Source: Polynucleobacter sp. HIN7
GTDB taxonomy: Bacteria > Pseudomonadota > Gammaproteobacteria > Burkholderiales > Burkholderiaceae
Length of the DNA: 64,000 nucleotides
Assembly: GCF_030297595.1 (NCBI RefSeq)
Contig: NZ_AP028138.1
Coordinates: 1,054,001 to 1,118,000 of the forward strand
Reading direction: 5' to 3'
Part shown: positions 16,225-25,593 of the stretch, one piece after another
Position numbering within the stretch: the first letter of the stretch is position 1
How the letters are laid out: each line of letters opens with the position of its first letter
Made by a program: the position numbers and the translations under genes
Notes under the pieces: generated by a model
Databases searched by the model: none
What the model was told of the DNA's origin: nothing
The model's input: only the letters and a program-made list of their open reading frames with translations

Positions 16225-16324
16225 GCGTAATACTCCTTATGACAATAGGGCTACGCTATCAGGAATTTCTTAAATGTGCTGAAAACAAATTGGTTGACTA
16301 TTTTTAGGGGAATTATCGGTTGTA

Positions 16325-16702
16325 TCACCAAACTAGATAAACAAAGCTCCCGAGCTGGATAAAGTTGATCACTATGCTCAAGCCGTGCAAGATCCCAAAT
16401 TTCTTCTTCTGCCCTTGATCCGATGCGCGGTTAATGGCGGGCGTAAGAACCCATAGGGAGATAAAGAATAAGGCGGCACATATTACTAATAAACCCATGC
16501 TAAGCGTGTCGTTCGCCAAGAAGGAGGCAATGATCGAGACTGCTCCTAGGAAGGCGTAGTACTTAGGAAAGAAATTGCGTACATATTTACTCGCCCACTC
16601 TTGAGGCAGCACCTTAAATACCGTCGGTGCCACGGCGATGGTGAAGAACACCATGATGCCGATCATGGCGGAAACGAGATAAAGACTGAAATTAGGATTC
16701 AT
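16325..16702 (-). CDS. DUF4149-like integral membrane protein
   Basis: A 125-residue protein of four predicted membrane helices (about residues 5-25, 45-65, 70-92 and 105-125). FFTIAVAPTVFKVLP near the N-terminus is typical of DUF4149. Function unknown. I start at ATG 16702, five bases beyond the stop of the upstream DUF2805 gene, so they are probably co-transcribed; an in-frame ATG at 16750 would lie inside that gene. Confidence 0.75.
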   Translation of the reverse strand: MNPNFSLYLVSAMIGIMVFFTIAVAPTVFKVLPQEWASKYVRNFFPKYYAFLGAVSIIASFLANDTLSMGLLVICAALFFISLWVLTPAINRASDQGQKKKFGILHGLSIVINFIQLGSFVYLVW

Positions 16703-16706
16703 CGAT

Positions 16707-16961
16707 TTATTTGTGTTTGTATTGGGTTGGACAATAAGCACGCTGCACATCAGGGTCGCGCAATTGCCGATGCTTGGTTTGTCGTCCGGTGACTCGCGCG
16801 CGCCATAGACGATAGGAGCTCGGCTTTAAGACACTGCGCATAAGTGCCTTGACCTCGGGTTCGCTCAACTGAAATTGCGCATGGATTGCCTCAAAGGGAG
16901 TGCGGTCTTCCCAGGCCATTTCGACGATACGCGATAGCTCAGATGGATTAAGTGTGTGCAT
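16707..16961 (-). CDS. DUF2805/TIGR03643-type small protein
   Basis: An 84-residue basic protein, mostly helical: SELSRIVEMAWEDRTPFEAI, then a helix-turn-helix-like QLSEPEVKALMRSVL, and a C-terminal RLWRARVTGRQTKHRQL. This matches the DUF2805 (TIGR03643) family, often found beside photolyase-related genes. DNA or RNA binding is suggested by charge and fold but not proven. The start at 16961 is 45 bases from the divergent SDR gene, so both may share a promoter region. Confidence 0.8.
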   Translation of the reverse strand: MHTLNPSELSRIVEMAWEDRTPFEAIHAQFQLSEPEVKALMRSVLKPSSYRLWRARVTGRQTKHRQLRDPDVQRAYCPTQYKHK

Positions 16962-17006
16962 GCATTGGATTAAACACGAATTTACAAAATCAGGTACAGT
17001 CGCCGC

Positions 17007-17702
17007 ATGTCCTTGCTCCAAAAACCGTTTCGGGCCCTTGTAATTGGCTCCTCCGGAACCATTGGCTCTGCCTTGGTATCGGCCCTCCAAATGCACTCTA
17101 ACTGCGCCGAGGTGGTCGGGATCCATCGTGGATCTGAGCCATCCATCGATTACGCTCACCCGAACTCGATTACTTTGGCAGCAGAGCAATTAGTAGTTCA
17201 TGCGCCCTTTGATCTGATCATTAACACCATTGGGGTTTTGCATAATCAAAACGTTTCTCCCGAAAAGCGCTTGGCAGATCTACGAGCCGCACAACTCCAA
17301 GAGCAGTTCTTGGTAAACGCTATTGGGCCAGCGCTGACCATCAGCCAGTTCACGAAGCTCTTAAATCCAGCGGGTGCTATTTATGCCACCCTATCAGCTA
17401 AGGTGGGCAGCATCAGCGATAACCGTTTAGGAGGTTGGTATAGCTACCGATCCTCGAAAGCAGCTCTCAATATGTTGATTAAGACTGCGGCGATTGAGCT
17501 CAAACGCACCATGCCAAAGGTTGCCTTGATTGCGATCCATCCTGGTACCGTGAACTCCAATTTATCCAAACCGTTTCGGGGTGAAGAAATTGGTCGCGAC
17601 CCTCAACAAGCCGCCAATGAAATCCTAACCGTTCTATTAAAAGTGAGTGCCGAGAACTCTGGAAGCTTTGTGTCCTACAGTGGCGAAGTGATTCCCTGGT
17701 AA
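17007..17702 (+). CDS. Short-chain dehydrogenase/reductase (SDR)
   Basis: A 231-residue Rossmann-fold oxidoreductase. The cofactor loop VIGSSGTIGSALV is at about residues 12-24, NTIGV follows, and the active-site Tyr-x3-Lys is YRSSK with an upstream Ser in TLSAKVGS. It resembles the CsgA/C-factor-like SDR subgroup found with photolyase genes; the substrate is not identifiable. It is convergent with the FAD oxidoreductase gene, whose stop is directly adjacent. Confidence 0.85.
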   Translation: MSLLQKPFRALVIGSSGTIGSALVSALQMHSNCAEVVGIHRGSEPSIDYAHPNSITLAAEQLVVHAPFDLIINTIGVLHNQNVSPEKRLADLRAAQLQEQFLVNAIGPALTISQFTKLLNPAGAIYATLSAKVGSISDNRLGGWYSYRSSKAALNMLIKTAAIELKRTMPKVALIAIHPGTVNSNLSKPFRGEEIGRDPQQAANEILTVLLKVSAENSGSFVSYSGEVIPW

Positions 17703-18689
17703 TTAGAGAATCTGCTTTAGTTGCTCCGCAAGGCGATAGCCACTCAACCAAGCTCCTTCCACGGTGGAGTTCTTTAACCAGTCACCACAGAGGCCCACTG
17801 CAATCGATGGATCAAGGGCAAACTCTCGTTTATTGGCTTCCTCAAGTTTGGCATAGCGCCATAAATGACTTTGGTGCAAATCGGGCTCCACCCCAGTCAG
17901 CTCCTGAAATGCTTTAATCAAAATGGGCTCGATCTCAAACTGAGTGCGATCTACATGCTCTGATGACCAAGCATGACTCGCTTGTGCAACCCAGGCCTCA
18001 TATATGGGACGATCGGGCTTGGAGTTATCACGCGCCAACCAGGAAAACAAACTGTCCTCCACAAAAGCACCATCAAAAGAAAGATTGAGCGGCTCTTTTA
18101 AATAGGCCAAGAGAGTCCAACAGGGCAGCATCACCACTTCCTGGCAAATCGCTTTTAAGGATGCTGAGTATTGACCAATCAGGCGTTCAGCCTGCACCGA
18201 CGGAATCGCTAGTACGAGATACTCAAATGCCCCAGCGAGTTGGCCATGCTCTTTGGTGGTGATTTTCCAGAGATCATTAATCCGATGCAGATCCACTACC
18301 GTATGTTGGGTCAGCACATTCAAATTCTGTGCTAAGTGTTTGGCTGGCGAGGTCATCGCCGGAATACCTACATAGCGCGTCGCATCCGAGGGTTTATCGA
18401 TGGCATTGCCATGATGGAGGGTCACGATCCGACCTGACCACGGTTTTGCAACCTCAGCTTCTACCCACTGAGTGACTTCACTCTGGAACAGAGGATCACG
18501 CGCTGTGAAGTACTGGGCACCATGGTCGGCTTCCCAATCACCAAAATAGCGATGGCTCATGCGACCGCCTACCCCTTTGCTCTTGTCAAAGAGGGTGACT
18601 GCAAAGCCATGAGCTTGCAATTCTTGGGCACAGGATAGACCAGCAATCCCCGCACCGATGATGGCAACCCGTTTTTTAATAGTAGTCAT
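17703..18689 (-). CDS. FAD/NAD(P)-dependent oxidoreductase, renalase-like
   Basis: A 328-residue flavoprotein. The Rossmann loop GAGIAGLSCAQEL is at about residues 12-24, SKGVGGRMSHR matches the GG-x-R-M flavin motif of amine oxidases and renalase, and GDWEADHGAQYFTARDP is the renalase-type hallmark. The C-terminal GLCGDWL...VEGAWLSG closes the FAD site. It abuts the cryptochrome gene without a gap, pointing to co-expression with the light-related genes. Renalase-like bacterial enzymes oxidise isomers of dihydronicotinamide nucleotides; whether this one does is unknown. Confidence 0.85.
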   Translation of the reverse strand: MTTIKKRVAIIGAGIAGLSCAQELQAHGFAVTLFDKSKGVGGRMSHRYFGDWEADHGAQYFTARDPLFQSEVTQWVEAEVAKPWSGRIVTLHHGNAIDKPSDATRYVGIPAMTSPAKHLAQNLNVLTQHTVVDLHRINDLWKITTKEHGQLAGAFEYLVLAIPSVQAERLIGQYSASLKAICQEVVMLPCWTLLAYLKEPLNLSFDGAFVEDSLFSWLARDNSKPDRPIYEAWVAQASHAWSSEHVDRTQFEIEPILIKAFQELTGVEPDLHQSHLWRYAKLEEANKREFALDPSIAVGLCGDWLKNSTVEGAWLSGYRLAEQLKQIL

Positions 18690-19928
18690 TTAACTCAACC
18701 AGCGTTTTCGATAAGAACCATCTGCATCATATTGCGCAATCTGTTTGGCGACATTAAACGCTCGACCACCCCTTGGGTCGGTACCATGACCCGCGATATA
18801 CAACCAGTTGCCTTGATTGCTATAGACATCATAGTCAATCAAGCAGGACTCAAACCAGGCTGCCCCCGCCTGCCAATTACCGTTCATGGCATAGATCCAG
18901 TGACTCGCCACAATTTGGCGCATGCGATTCGATAGAAAACCCATCTCAGCCAGCTCCCGCATACCCGCATCGATGAGATCAACACCGGTAGTAGCGGTAG
19001 ACCACTGATAAAAGCATTCGGGGTCAAAGGTGTTGGGTGCACGCTGACTTAATCCCTTTGGACTAAACAAGCGTTTACCGTATTTAAGCATCAGAAAGCG
19101 AAAGTAATCACGCCAGAGCAGCTCAAACCAAAGCCAATAAGTGCCATCATTAGCCCCGTATTGTTCTTCATATTGATGAATCCGCCCAGCAATCGTGCGC
19201 GCAGAGATCGATCCGACCGCCAACCAAGGTGAGAACTTACTCGATGCATCAAATTGACTTAAGGCATTTCGGGTCTCTTTATAGGTATCAGGTAAGCGTC
19301 GCTCGCAATATTGTTCGAGATGTCTTAAAGCATGGGACTCACCACCATTCACAAAGAGCGTGACGGCACTCTCTTGAATTTGATCCTGGGGTGGCAACCT
19401 GGATGGCAGTGGTGGAATCGCTTGAGGGATCGTTACTGGCTCGGCAAACTTGAGGCGACGCTTTTCAACCCACTGTCGAAAGTTAGTGAAGACATCCGGT
19501 AGCTCGCCAATATCCATGCCCAGGGTTTGAGGATCGAGCATCGTCGATTGCCATTGGGTGTGTATATTTAGTCCTGCTCTTTGTAATTCCAAAATATCCT
19601 GCCCTTCTTCAGGAGCGGCGATCACTTCGCAATAAAGTGCATCAGCACCAATCTCTTTGTAAAGTGCTGGCAAGACATTCTTTGAGTCACCCTCCAGAAC
19701 GAATAGGGTTGAGCCCTTCTCTTCTAGTGAGTTTCTTAAGTCACGAAGGTTCTGGTGCAGCCATGCAAGGCGTCCTTTACTGATTCGATCAAACCCCCAA
19801 GGTGTTTGCTCTTGCGGGGGGAGTATAAAAATCGGTAAGAGGTTTTGAGAGTTCTGGCAGGCGTTTACAAACTGGGGGTTATCAAGAAGACGCAGGTCTG
19901 CTCTAAACCAATAGATTGAACAACCCAC
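18690..19928 (-). CDS. Cryptochrome/photolyase, DASH type
   Basis: A 412-residue flavoprotein. The N-terminal Rossmann-like photolyase domain starts with IYWFRADLRLLDNP; the section LPDVFTNFRQWVE near residue 150 is typical of CRY-DASH. The helical FAD domain includes ARTIAGRIHQYE, WLWFELLWRDYFRFLM, TGVDLIDAGMRELAEMGFLSNRMRQ and DYDVYSNQGNW. CRY-DASH proteins repair cyclobutane dimers mainly in single-stranded DNA or act in light signalling. Start is GTG at 19928. It abuts the FAD oxidoreductase gene, and a second photolyase-family gene lies 450 bases upstream. Confidence 0.92.
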   Translation of the reverse strand: MGCSIYWFRADLRLLDNPQFVNACQNSQNLLPIFILPPQEQTPWGFDRISKGRLAWLHQNLRDLRNSLEEKGSTLFVLEGDSKNVLPALYKEIGADALYCEVIAAPEEGQDILELQRAGLNIHTQWQSTMLDPQTLGMDIGELPDVFTNFRQWVEKRRLKFAEPVTIPQAIPPLPSRLPPQDQIQESAVTLFVNGGESHALRHLEQYCERRLPDTYKETRNALSQFDASSKFSPWLAVGSISARTIAGRIHQYEEQYGANDGTYWLWFELLWRDYFRFLMLKYGKRLFSPKGLSQRAPNTFDPECFYQWSTATTGVDLIDAGMRELAEMGFLSNRMRQIVASHWIYAMNGNWQAGAAWFESCLIDYDVYSNQGNWLYIAGHGTDPRGGRAFNVAKQIAQYDADGSYRKRWLS

Positions 19929-19939
19929 GATGAAATGCT

Positions 19940-20281
19940 TTAAGTTGACTGTAGCTTAGCGCTGGGATCTACCATGCACTGTTTTTGAGCGTTGCGCTCG
20001 ATCGCTTTGAGCCACTCGGGCTTGGCTTGATTGGTCAATGAATTAAGCTCACTCAATTGTTGATCATTGGCTAAATTACGCACTACCCGCGCGACACAGG
20101 TACAGTAATTACTAAAGTCACTGGCCTCAAGGCTTCGATTCTTGACGTTTTGATGATTACGTAGCTGCTGATTAATACAGCTTTTAGCGATCGGGTCGCT
20201 GCTAACCGTAGCTAGACTCGGGCTAGACGTGACAAGCAACAAGCTACTCAAGACAGTGGCGAGGATTGGGATCAATTTCAT
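19940..20281 (-). CDS. Small exported protein of unknown function
   Basis: A 113-residue protein with a signal peptide (MKLIPILATVLSSLLLVTSS, cleavage probably after SLA). The mature part is helical with four Cys, two of them as CTC, suggesting disulfides in the periplasm. It lies between the two photolyase-family genes on the same strand, 11 bases from the cryptochrome start, so it may be co-transcribed. I do not recognise the family. Confidence 0.65.
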   Translation of the reverse strand: MKLIPILATVLSSLLLVTSSPSLATVSSDPIAKSCINQQLRNHQNVKNRSLEASDFSNYCTCVARVVRNLANDQQLSELNSLTNQAKPEWLKAIERNAQKQCMVDPSAKLQST

Positions 20282-20381
20282 GGATGGCTTTCAAAAAGAT
20301 GAGTCCAGCATACCAAAATCCACTTTTTTATGCAGAGGGTTCATCGCCCTCACTTTCAACCATACTATTTAGAACAGATCA

Positions 20382-21896
20382 TTAAAAGTCAAAGCCCAGT
20401 TGTGCCTTTGCGGGAGCGGTCTTTGCCCTGGTCCGATGCATCGTTTTGCGAGAGCCGTGCTTTTCTAGTACTGCTTGCTTGGCAATTCTGACTTCAGCCT
20501 GCTGGCGGCGCCGATACAGGCGTGACTTGGCTTCTTTGGTAGCAATCGCCAAATCCACAATCGGTAGCGGAATCTCAACCCCCACCCGAATGCCAAGTTG
20601 CTCTTGCAGAGCTTGGGGCATATTCCAGGGCTCAAAGAGATAGGTATCGGGCACTTTGCGCATCGCTGGTAACCAAGTGCGCACAAACTCCCCAGTAGGA
20701 TCATGATCCATCGCTTGCTTAATCGGGTTATAGACTCGGGTGGTATTGATACCAGTAGTGCCGGATTGCATTTGCAATTGACTCCAATGAATCCCAGGTT
20801 CGTAATCCAAAAACTGGGTAGCCAACCATTCGCCTACGGGGCGCCAATGTAGCCATAGCGGGTAAGCCGCGACCGAGACTAACATCGCGCGCATCCGAAA
20901 GTTGAGCCAACCGGTCTCGCGCAACATTACCACGCATGCATCGACCATCGGCCAACCGGTTCGTGCCATCTTCAATGCCTCAAAGTGCTCGTGATGAAAG
21001 TCATTCTCACGCAAACCATCGTAGCCGCGGTGCATATTGCGCCACTCAATCTCGGGCTCACTCTCGAGCTTTTGAATGAAATGGCAGTGCCAATACAGTC
21101 GACTCAGAAACGCTCGTAAGCCCGCTTTTTGCCTTGCTGCAATCCCCTCTTCCGTGATTCTGGCGCGGGTGCGACTCACCACCTCACGCATACTCAGACA
21201 ACCATAGGTAAGATAGGTCGAGATACGAGAGCATGCTTGCGGGGACGTTAAAGGCGATGAGATTCCACCTCGATAGCCTTGACTGCGATTGGTCAAAAAA
21301 TCATCTAAGGTCTTGAGTGCAAGACGACGCCCTCCTCGCTGACGCCGTGGTGGGTCGTGCCGAAGATGTGCTGGAGCTTTGATTGCTGACAAAGATGGTA
21401 TCGCGGGATTCCAGAATGAAAGTGTTGGAGTTTTTTCTGGCGGGCTAGCCATATGACGCTCCCAAGCCGACTGCCAGGCATTAAGGCTCTTTAGGCGTCG
21501 CACCACTCCAAACTGCGGATACTCATGCCACGCAATCTGATGATCTGCGCACCAATGCGACACGAATCGATCTCGATCATACGTCCATTGATTACCGGTC
21601 TCCTCATGCGAATGGATTGCAGCAAAAGGCTGGGATTTCCACAAGCGCTCCAAAACCTCAAGCATCTCTCCCGTAAACACCTCCAAGCCACCACCATGTT
21701 TACGGAGTTCTGCATCGAGATCCCTTAGCGACTCGGCAATAAACCCAAAATGCCCTAAAGCCATATCGGGCTGCTGCCAGAGGCTCGGCTCAATCACATA
21801 AATACAGCGTATCGGTCCGCGCTTTGCCGCATGTGCTAAGGCGGCATGATCCTCCCAACGCAGATCACGCTTAAACCAAACGAGCTGATAACTCAT
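20382..21896 (-). CDS. Deoxyribodipyrimidine photolyase/cryptochrome-family protein
   Basis: A 504-residue photolyase-fold protein. The N-terminal antenna domain begins LVWFKRDLRWEDHAAL; the FAD domain contains SPQACSRISTYLTYGCLSMREV, FLSRLYWHCHFIQKLE, TGWPMVDACVVMLRETGWLNFRMRAMLVS and an MQSGTTGINTTRVYNPIKQA stretch that replaces the usual IAGTGxDxxPYFRIFNP. The C-terminal 60 residues are a basic tail. The replaced flavin-site segment marks a separate branch from classical CPD photolyases, so repair versus sensory activity is open. Confidence 0.85.
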   Translation of the reverse strand: MSYQLVWFKRDLRWEDHAALAHAAKRGPIRCIYVIEPSLWQQPDMALGHFGFIAESLRDLDAELRKHGGGLEVFTGEMLEVLERLWKSQPFAAIHSHEETGNQWTYDRDRFVSHWCADHQIAWHEYPQFGVVRRLKSLNAWQSAWERHMASPPEKTPTLSFWNPAIPSLSAIKAPAHLRHDPPRRQRGGRRLALKTLDDFLTNRSQGYRGGISSPLTSPQACSRISTYLTYGCLSMREVVSRTRARITEEGIAARQKAGLRAFLSRLYWHCHFIQKLESEPEIEWRNMHRGYDGLRENDFHHEHFEALKMARTGWPMVDACVVMLRETGWLNFRMRAMLVSVAAYPLWLHWRPVGEWLATQFLDYEPGIHWSQLQMQSGTTGINTTRVYNPIKQAMDHDPTGEFVRTWLPAMRKVPDTYLFEPWNMPQALQEQLGIRVGVEIPLPIVDLAIATKEAKSRLYRRRQQAEVRIAKQAVLEKHGSRKTMHRTRAKTAPAKAQLGFDF

Positions 21897-22006
21897 GACA
21901 AATCACTCTTATAGACAGAGTGATAACAATAGCATTGAAGTAAAAATTGTGTTGGTTACCAAACCATCGATACTGGGGTTGATCCTTCAATTATCTCAAT
22001 GGATTA

Positions 22007-23392
22007 TTAGTTAGATAAACAGCGTTGACGATTGCGGATTCGATTGAGATACAGAGGAATAAAACCAAGAGCAAGACCACCTAAGCCAATGAGATTAGTC
22101 AGAAAATCAAAAGTTTGGGCACTGTAGATCGCAATAAAGACCATGAATAATGCTGATAGAAATGGCCAGATGACATAGCCAATTGCACGACTTGGCCCAT
22201 TGACTAATTGAGAGCGGTAGTACCAAGCACATGCAAAACCCGCAAGACTCATATAGAAACAAATTTGAAATCCAATCGCCATGATGGAGCTTGAGAGGAT
22301 CGATTTCACGGTCGGCATATACGATGAAGTAAATAACAGCAAAAGTCCTAAAACCCAGATTGCCAGGGTTGCAATCCATGGCGTTTGCCACTCTGGATGA
22401 ATTTTTGAATAGGAAGGATGCATCATGCCATCCCGTGACATCGAGAATAAACTCCGACTAAATTGCAGAATTTGGGTTTCGATTGTTCCAACTGTACTCA
22501 AAATCGTACAAAAGACAGCAAGATAGTTCCATGGTTCCGGAAATAGCTTGCTTGCAACTGCGAATAAGACATTAGTATTGGCACTTGAAATCTCATCGTC
22601 CGTCAATACAATCAAGACCACTACCATCATGATCGAGAAAAAGAGAATCATGTTGATCACAGACCAAAAGGCACCGGTACTTGCCGCACCAGATGCATGA
22701 CCCTGACTCGATTTACTCTCCTCACTTAGGTTCATCGTGACATCCCATCCCCAGAAGAAGAAAATTGCGATTAAGGCGCCTGTCGCGAATAGTCCTGGAG
22801 AGAATGACAATGGCGAAATCCACTGCAACGTTGGCATGCGCACCGGGGCATCCCAGTATTGAATAAATGCGCCAACAATAATGGCAATCAAAATAGTTGC
22901 CTCAATGATTGTGAAGCTAATTTGTACATAGCTGGAGTGCTTGATTCCCCTAGCCACCAAAAGTGTAATTAGTGTCAGCCAAATCGCTGCAACAGCTGCA
23001 ATGGCATGGGTATTCTCAACATAGCTTGGCGCAATTAATAACAGTGTGGAGCTAGCGGCTGGAATCGTTGCCGACACCATAAAGCATACCGAAGCCACCA
23101 AAAGACCCCAACCAGTAAAAAATCCCCAATTGGGTCCAAATACGTGGCCCACCCATGCATAAGCAGCACCCGCATTAGCAGTAATTTTGCTTAGGTTCAT
23201 GAAGGCTAAGACAATGCCAAACATAATGAGCCCGCAAAATAGCACGCTACCAACCGAAAGCTCCCCTACCGAAGAAACAATCGCTGCAGTGGTTACCGCC
23301 ACACTAAATGCGGGGGCAGTTCCTGCAATACCCATAATGATGGATTCAGAACTACCTAGGGTATTTTTAGATAGTTCATCGGGTACAGACAT
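22007..23392 (-). CDS. APC-family amino-acid permease
   Basis: A 461-residue transporter with about 12 membrane helices. The N-terminal GIAGTAPAFSVAVTTAA and NAGAAYAWVGHVFGPNWGFFTGW match the first helices of the amino acid-polyamine-organocation superfamily. The substrate is not apparent; no metabolic partner is adjacent. I use ATG 23392; a TTG two codons earlier is possible. Confidence 0.85.
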   Translation of the reverse strand: MSVPDELSKNTLGSSESIIMGIAGTAPAFSVAVTTAAIVSSVGELSVGSVLFCGLIMFGIVLAFMNLSKITANAGAAYAWVGHVFGPNWGFFTGWGLLVASVCFMVSATIPAASSTLLLIAPSYVENTHAIAAVAAIWLTLITLLVARGIKHSSYVQISFTIIEATILIAIIVGAFIQYWDAPVRMPTLQWISPLSFSPGLFATGALIAIFFFWGWDVTMNLSEESKSSQGHASGAASTGAFWSVINMILFFSIMMVVVLIVLTDDEISSANTNVLFAVASKLFPEPWNYLAVFCTILSTVGTIETQILQFSRSLFSMSRDGMMHPSYSKIHPEWQTPWIATLAIWVLGLLLLFTSSYMPTVKSILSSSIMAIGFQICFYMSLAGFACAWYYRSQLVNGPSRAIGYVIWPFLSALFMVFIAIYSAQTFDFLTNLIGLGGLALGFIPLYLNRIRNRQRCLSN

Positions 23393-23511
23393 GCTCAACT
23401 TTCAAGGCTTAATGAAAAGCCAATATTGTAGAGCTACCCACCAGGGTGCCTCAGTTAGCTGGCTAATTGCACTGAAGAATCAAAAAAGATGTTGGCTACT
23501 CACCCAAAAAA

Positions 23512-23757
23512 TTAACGATCAGCCATTGCCTTAATTTCTGCGGCGGTTACATAGCCCTTCTTCTGGGTATCAATACGTTGGAAGTTAGCTGCCACTCTTG
23601 GCATGCCGGCTTTTGCTTCCTCTAAGGTCAACTTGCCATCCTTATTTTTATCAGCGGCTGCAAAGCGCTCATCAATCTCACGATCAGTTCTTGATTCTTG
23701 AGCGTATGCCGTACCAATGGCTGCAAGCATGATTAAAGAGAATGCGGCTTTCTTCAT
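23512..23757 (-). CDS. Exported EF-hand protein
   Basis: An 81-residue periplasmic protein: signal peptide to about residue 19 (GTAYAQ), then one complete EF-hand loop from Asp36 to Glu47 (DKNKDGKLTLEE) and a second degenerate one at 63-74 (DTQKKGYVTAAE) in which several ligands are Lys or Gln. Calcium binding by the first loop is likely. It lies 19 bases downstream of the amidohydrolase gene and may be co-transcribed with it. Confidence 0.85.
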   Translation of the reverse strand: MKKAAFSLIMLAAIGTAYAQESRTDREIDERFAAADKNKDGKLTLEEAKAGMPRVAANFQRIDTQKKGYVTAAEIKAMADR

Positions 23758-23776
23758 GAACTCGATCCTTCAGTAA

Positions 23777-25483
23777 TTACTTCAAACTGACCTGCTTGCC
23801 ATCGATCCAGGTCGACATGACCTTAATATTACGAATCTCTTCAGGCTTGGTTTTGCGTGGGTTCTTTTCCAGAATTACCAAATCGGCTTGCTTACCAACT
23901 TCTAGGCTACCAACCAATTGATCAGCAAAGATCTGGTAGGCAGCGTCAATGGTGATTGCTCGAATTGCATCATCAACTGAAATAGCTTGATCAGGACCCA
24001 ATGCTTTACTCGGTGGTAATTGCCACATACGGGTAACCGATTCAGTAATGTAGTTCAGTGGTCCCACATTGGAGACTGGGGTATCACTATGCAAGGTGAA
24101 CTTGCCGCCAGCCCGCTTGATCTCACCGGCCGGGTCAATACGTTTGGCTCGATCTGCACCAATAAGCTGGTTATAAAAAGCCGAACCCCAATAATCCACA
24201 TGACCAATCGTAAAGCTTGGAATCACCCCAAGTTTCACGGTTTGCTTGACCTGTTCAGGATGGTTTACCGTAAAGTGCTCGATGCGTAAGCGTCGATCTT
24301 GTGGCTTAGAATTACCAGAGAGCAGTTTGGTATAGCTTTTGAGCGTTTGATCGATTGCTTTATCACCATTGGAATGGGTTGAGATTTGCCAACCTTGATC
24401 AAAGTAAGACTTCATCGATTGGTAGATTTCGTCATCCTTAAAGTTCAGTGCCCCACTCCAAGAACTTCCCTTCGGATAGGTATAGGGCTCGCGCAGCGCG
24501 GCGGTTAAACCTTGGGTTGAGCCATCCGAGATGTATTTGATACCGATAAAGCGCAAACGATCATCACCATCATTCGGCTTAATGGTTTTGTATCCAGGTG
24601 GCATTGCCTCACTAAACAAATAACCCCGGACTCGAATCGGTGACAGATTCTTGGCAAAAAGACCTTTATAAATGGCGATTTCTTGATCAACCCCAAAATT
24701 ACCGCCCACGCTCATCTCCGAGGCGGTGGTCACGCCAACCGAAGCTATCTTGCGCATCGTTGCCAAGATTGCCGCTGTCAACTCGGCCTCCGAAGGGTTA
24801 GGCATTTTGGCCATGAATGGCAAGTACGATGGTGGCTCAACTAACTTACCAGTCAGCTTGCCATTCGCATCTTTCACATAAATACCGCCACCCTTCGGGT
24901 TTGGGGTTTTATCAGTAATGCCAGCAAGTTCAAAGGCCTTGCGGTTTACGTAGCCAATATGACCTGATTGATTGACGATAAAGATGGGTACATCTTTGGA
25001 GACCTTGTCGAGATCATCTGCGGTGAGCTCGGCCATGAATGGAGAAGTTCGCGATGGATCGACACCAAAACCAAATAGCCAACCACCCTTGGGCACATTT
25101 TTCAGATGCGCCTTCATTTTGGCGATTAAGGTCTCTTTGGTGTCATATGGTAAGTTGAAATTACTGAGATTTAGTCCCAAGCCCTCAAAGACCGAGGTCA
25201 CAATGATGTGCACATGAGGCTCCACAAACCCGGGCATTAAGGTTTGGCCTTTGAGATCCACCAACTGCGTCGTTTTGGATTGCCAATCTTTCATGACCGC
25301 ATCTTTGTTGCCCACCGCCACAATCTTGCCACCCTGAACTGCCAAGGCTTGAACTTCTTCATTTTTCTGATTGACGGTCACAATCGGGCCACCATAAAAA
25401 ATGGTGTCGGCATTACCTTTCGCAAAGGATAAAGAGGCAAAGCTTATTAGAGCAATGGTGAGTATTTTTCGAAATAAGGTCAT
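23777..25483 (-). CDS. Exported YtcJ-type amidohydrolase
   Basis: A 568-residue metal-dependent hydrolase with a signal peptide (to about residue 21, SLSFA). The metal motif His-x-His is at 90-92 (EPHVHI), a further ligand His370 is in THSNGD, followed by RIEHFTVNHPEQ and the catalytic Asp in LHSDTPVSN. The C-terminal part returns to the small beta domain (GKQADLVILEKNP). YtcJ-type enzymes cleave C-N bonds of mostly unknown substrates. A paralogue with altered ligands is at 41144-42826. A perfect palindrome lies 31 bases upstream. Confidence 0.9.
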   Translation of the reverse strand: MTLFRKILTIALISFASLSFAKGNADTIFYGGPIVTVNQKNEEVQALAVQGGKIVAVGNKDAVMKDWQSKTTQLVDLKGQTLMPGFVEPHVHIIVTSVFEGLGLNLSNFNLPYDTKETLIAKMKAHLKNVPKGGWLFGFGVDPSRTSPFMAELTADDLDKVSKDVPIFIVNQSGHIGYVNRKAFELAGITDKTPNPKGGGIYVKDANGKLTGKLVEPPSYLPFMAKMPNPSEAELTAAILATMRKIASVGVTTASEMSVGGNFGVDQEIAIYKGLFAKNLSPIRVRGYLFSEAMPPGYKTIKPNDGDDRLRFIGIKYISDGSTQGLTAALREPYTYPKGSSWSGALNFKDDEIYQSMKSYFDQGWQISTHSNGDKAIDQTLKSYTKLLSGNSKPQDRRLRIEHFTVNHPEQVKQTVKLGVIPSFTIGHVDYWGSAFYNQLIGADRAKRIDPAGEIKRAGGKFTLHSDTPVSNVGPLNYITESVTRMWQLPPSKALGPDQAISVDDAIRAITIDAAYQIFADQLVGSLEVGKQADLVILEKNPRKTKPEEIRNIKVMSTWIDGKQVSLK

Positions 25484-25513
25484 TGATTCTTCCTAGTATG
25501 ATTTTTCTGAAAT

Positions 25514-25530
25514 AATTTCACGGTGAAATT
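25514..25530. promoter_or_regulatory. 17-base palindrome upstream of the amidohydrolase gene
   Basis: Perfect 8-base arms AATTTCAC and GTGAAATT around a G, starting 31 bases upstream of the amidohydrolase start. This size and place suit a repressor or activator dimer site; the regulator is not encoded next to it. Confidence 0.6.
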
Positions 25531-25593
25531 AGCGATATTTTTATCACAATGTAAGATTATTTAAAGTAGTAATATCACTTATTTGCTATAAAA

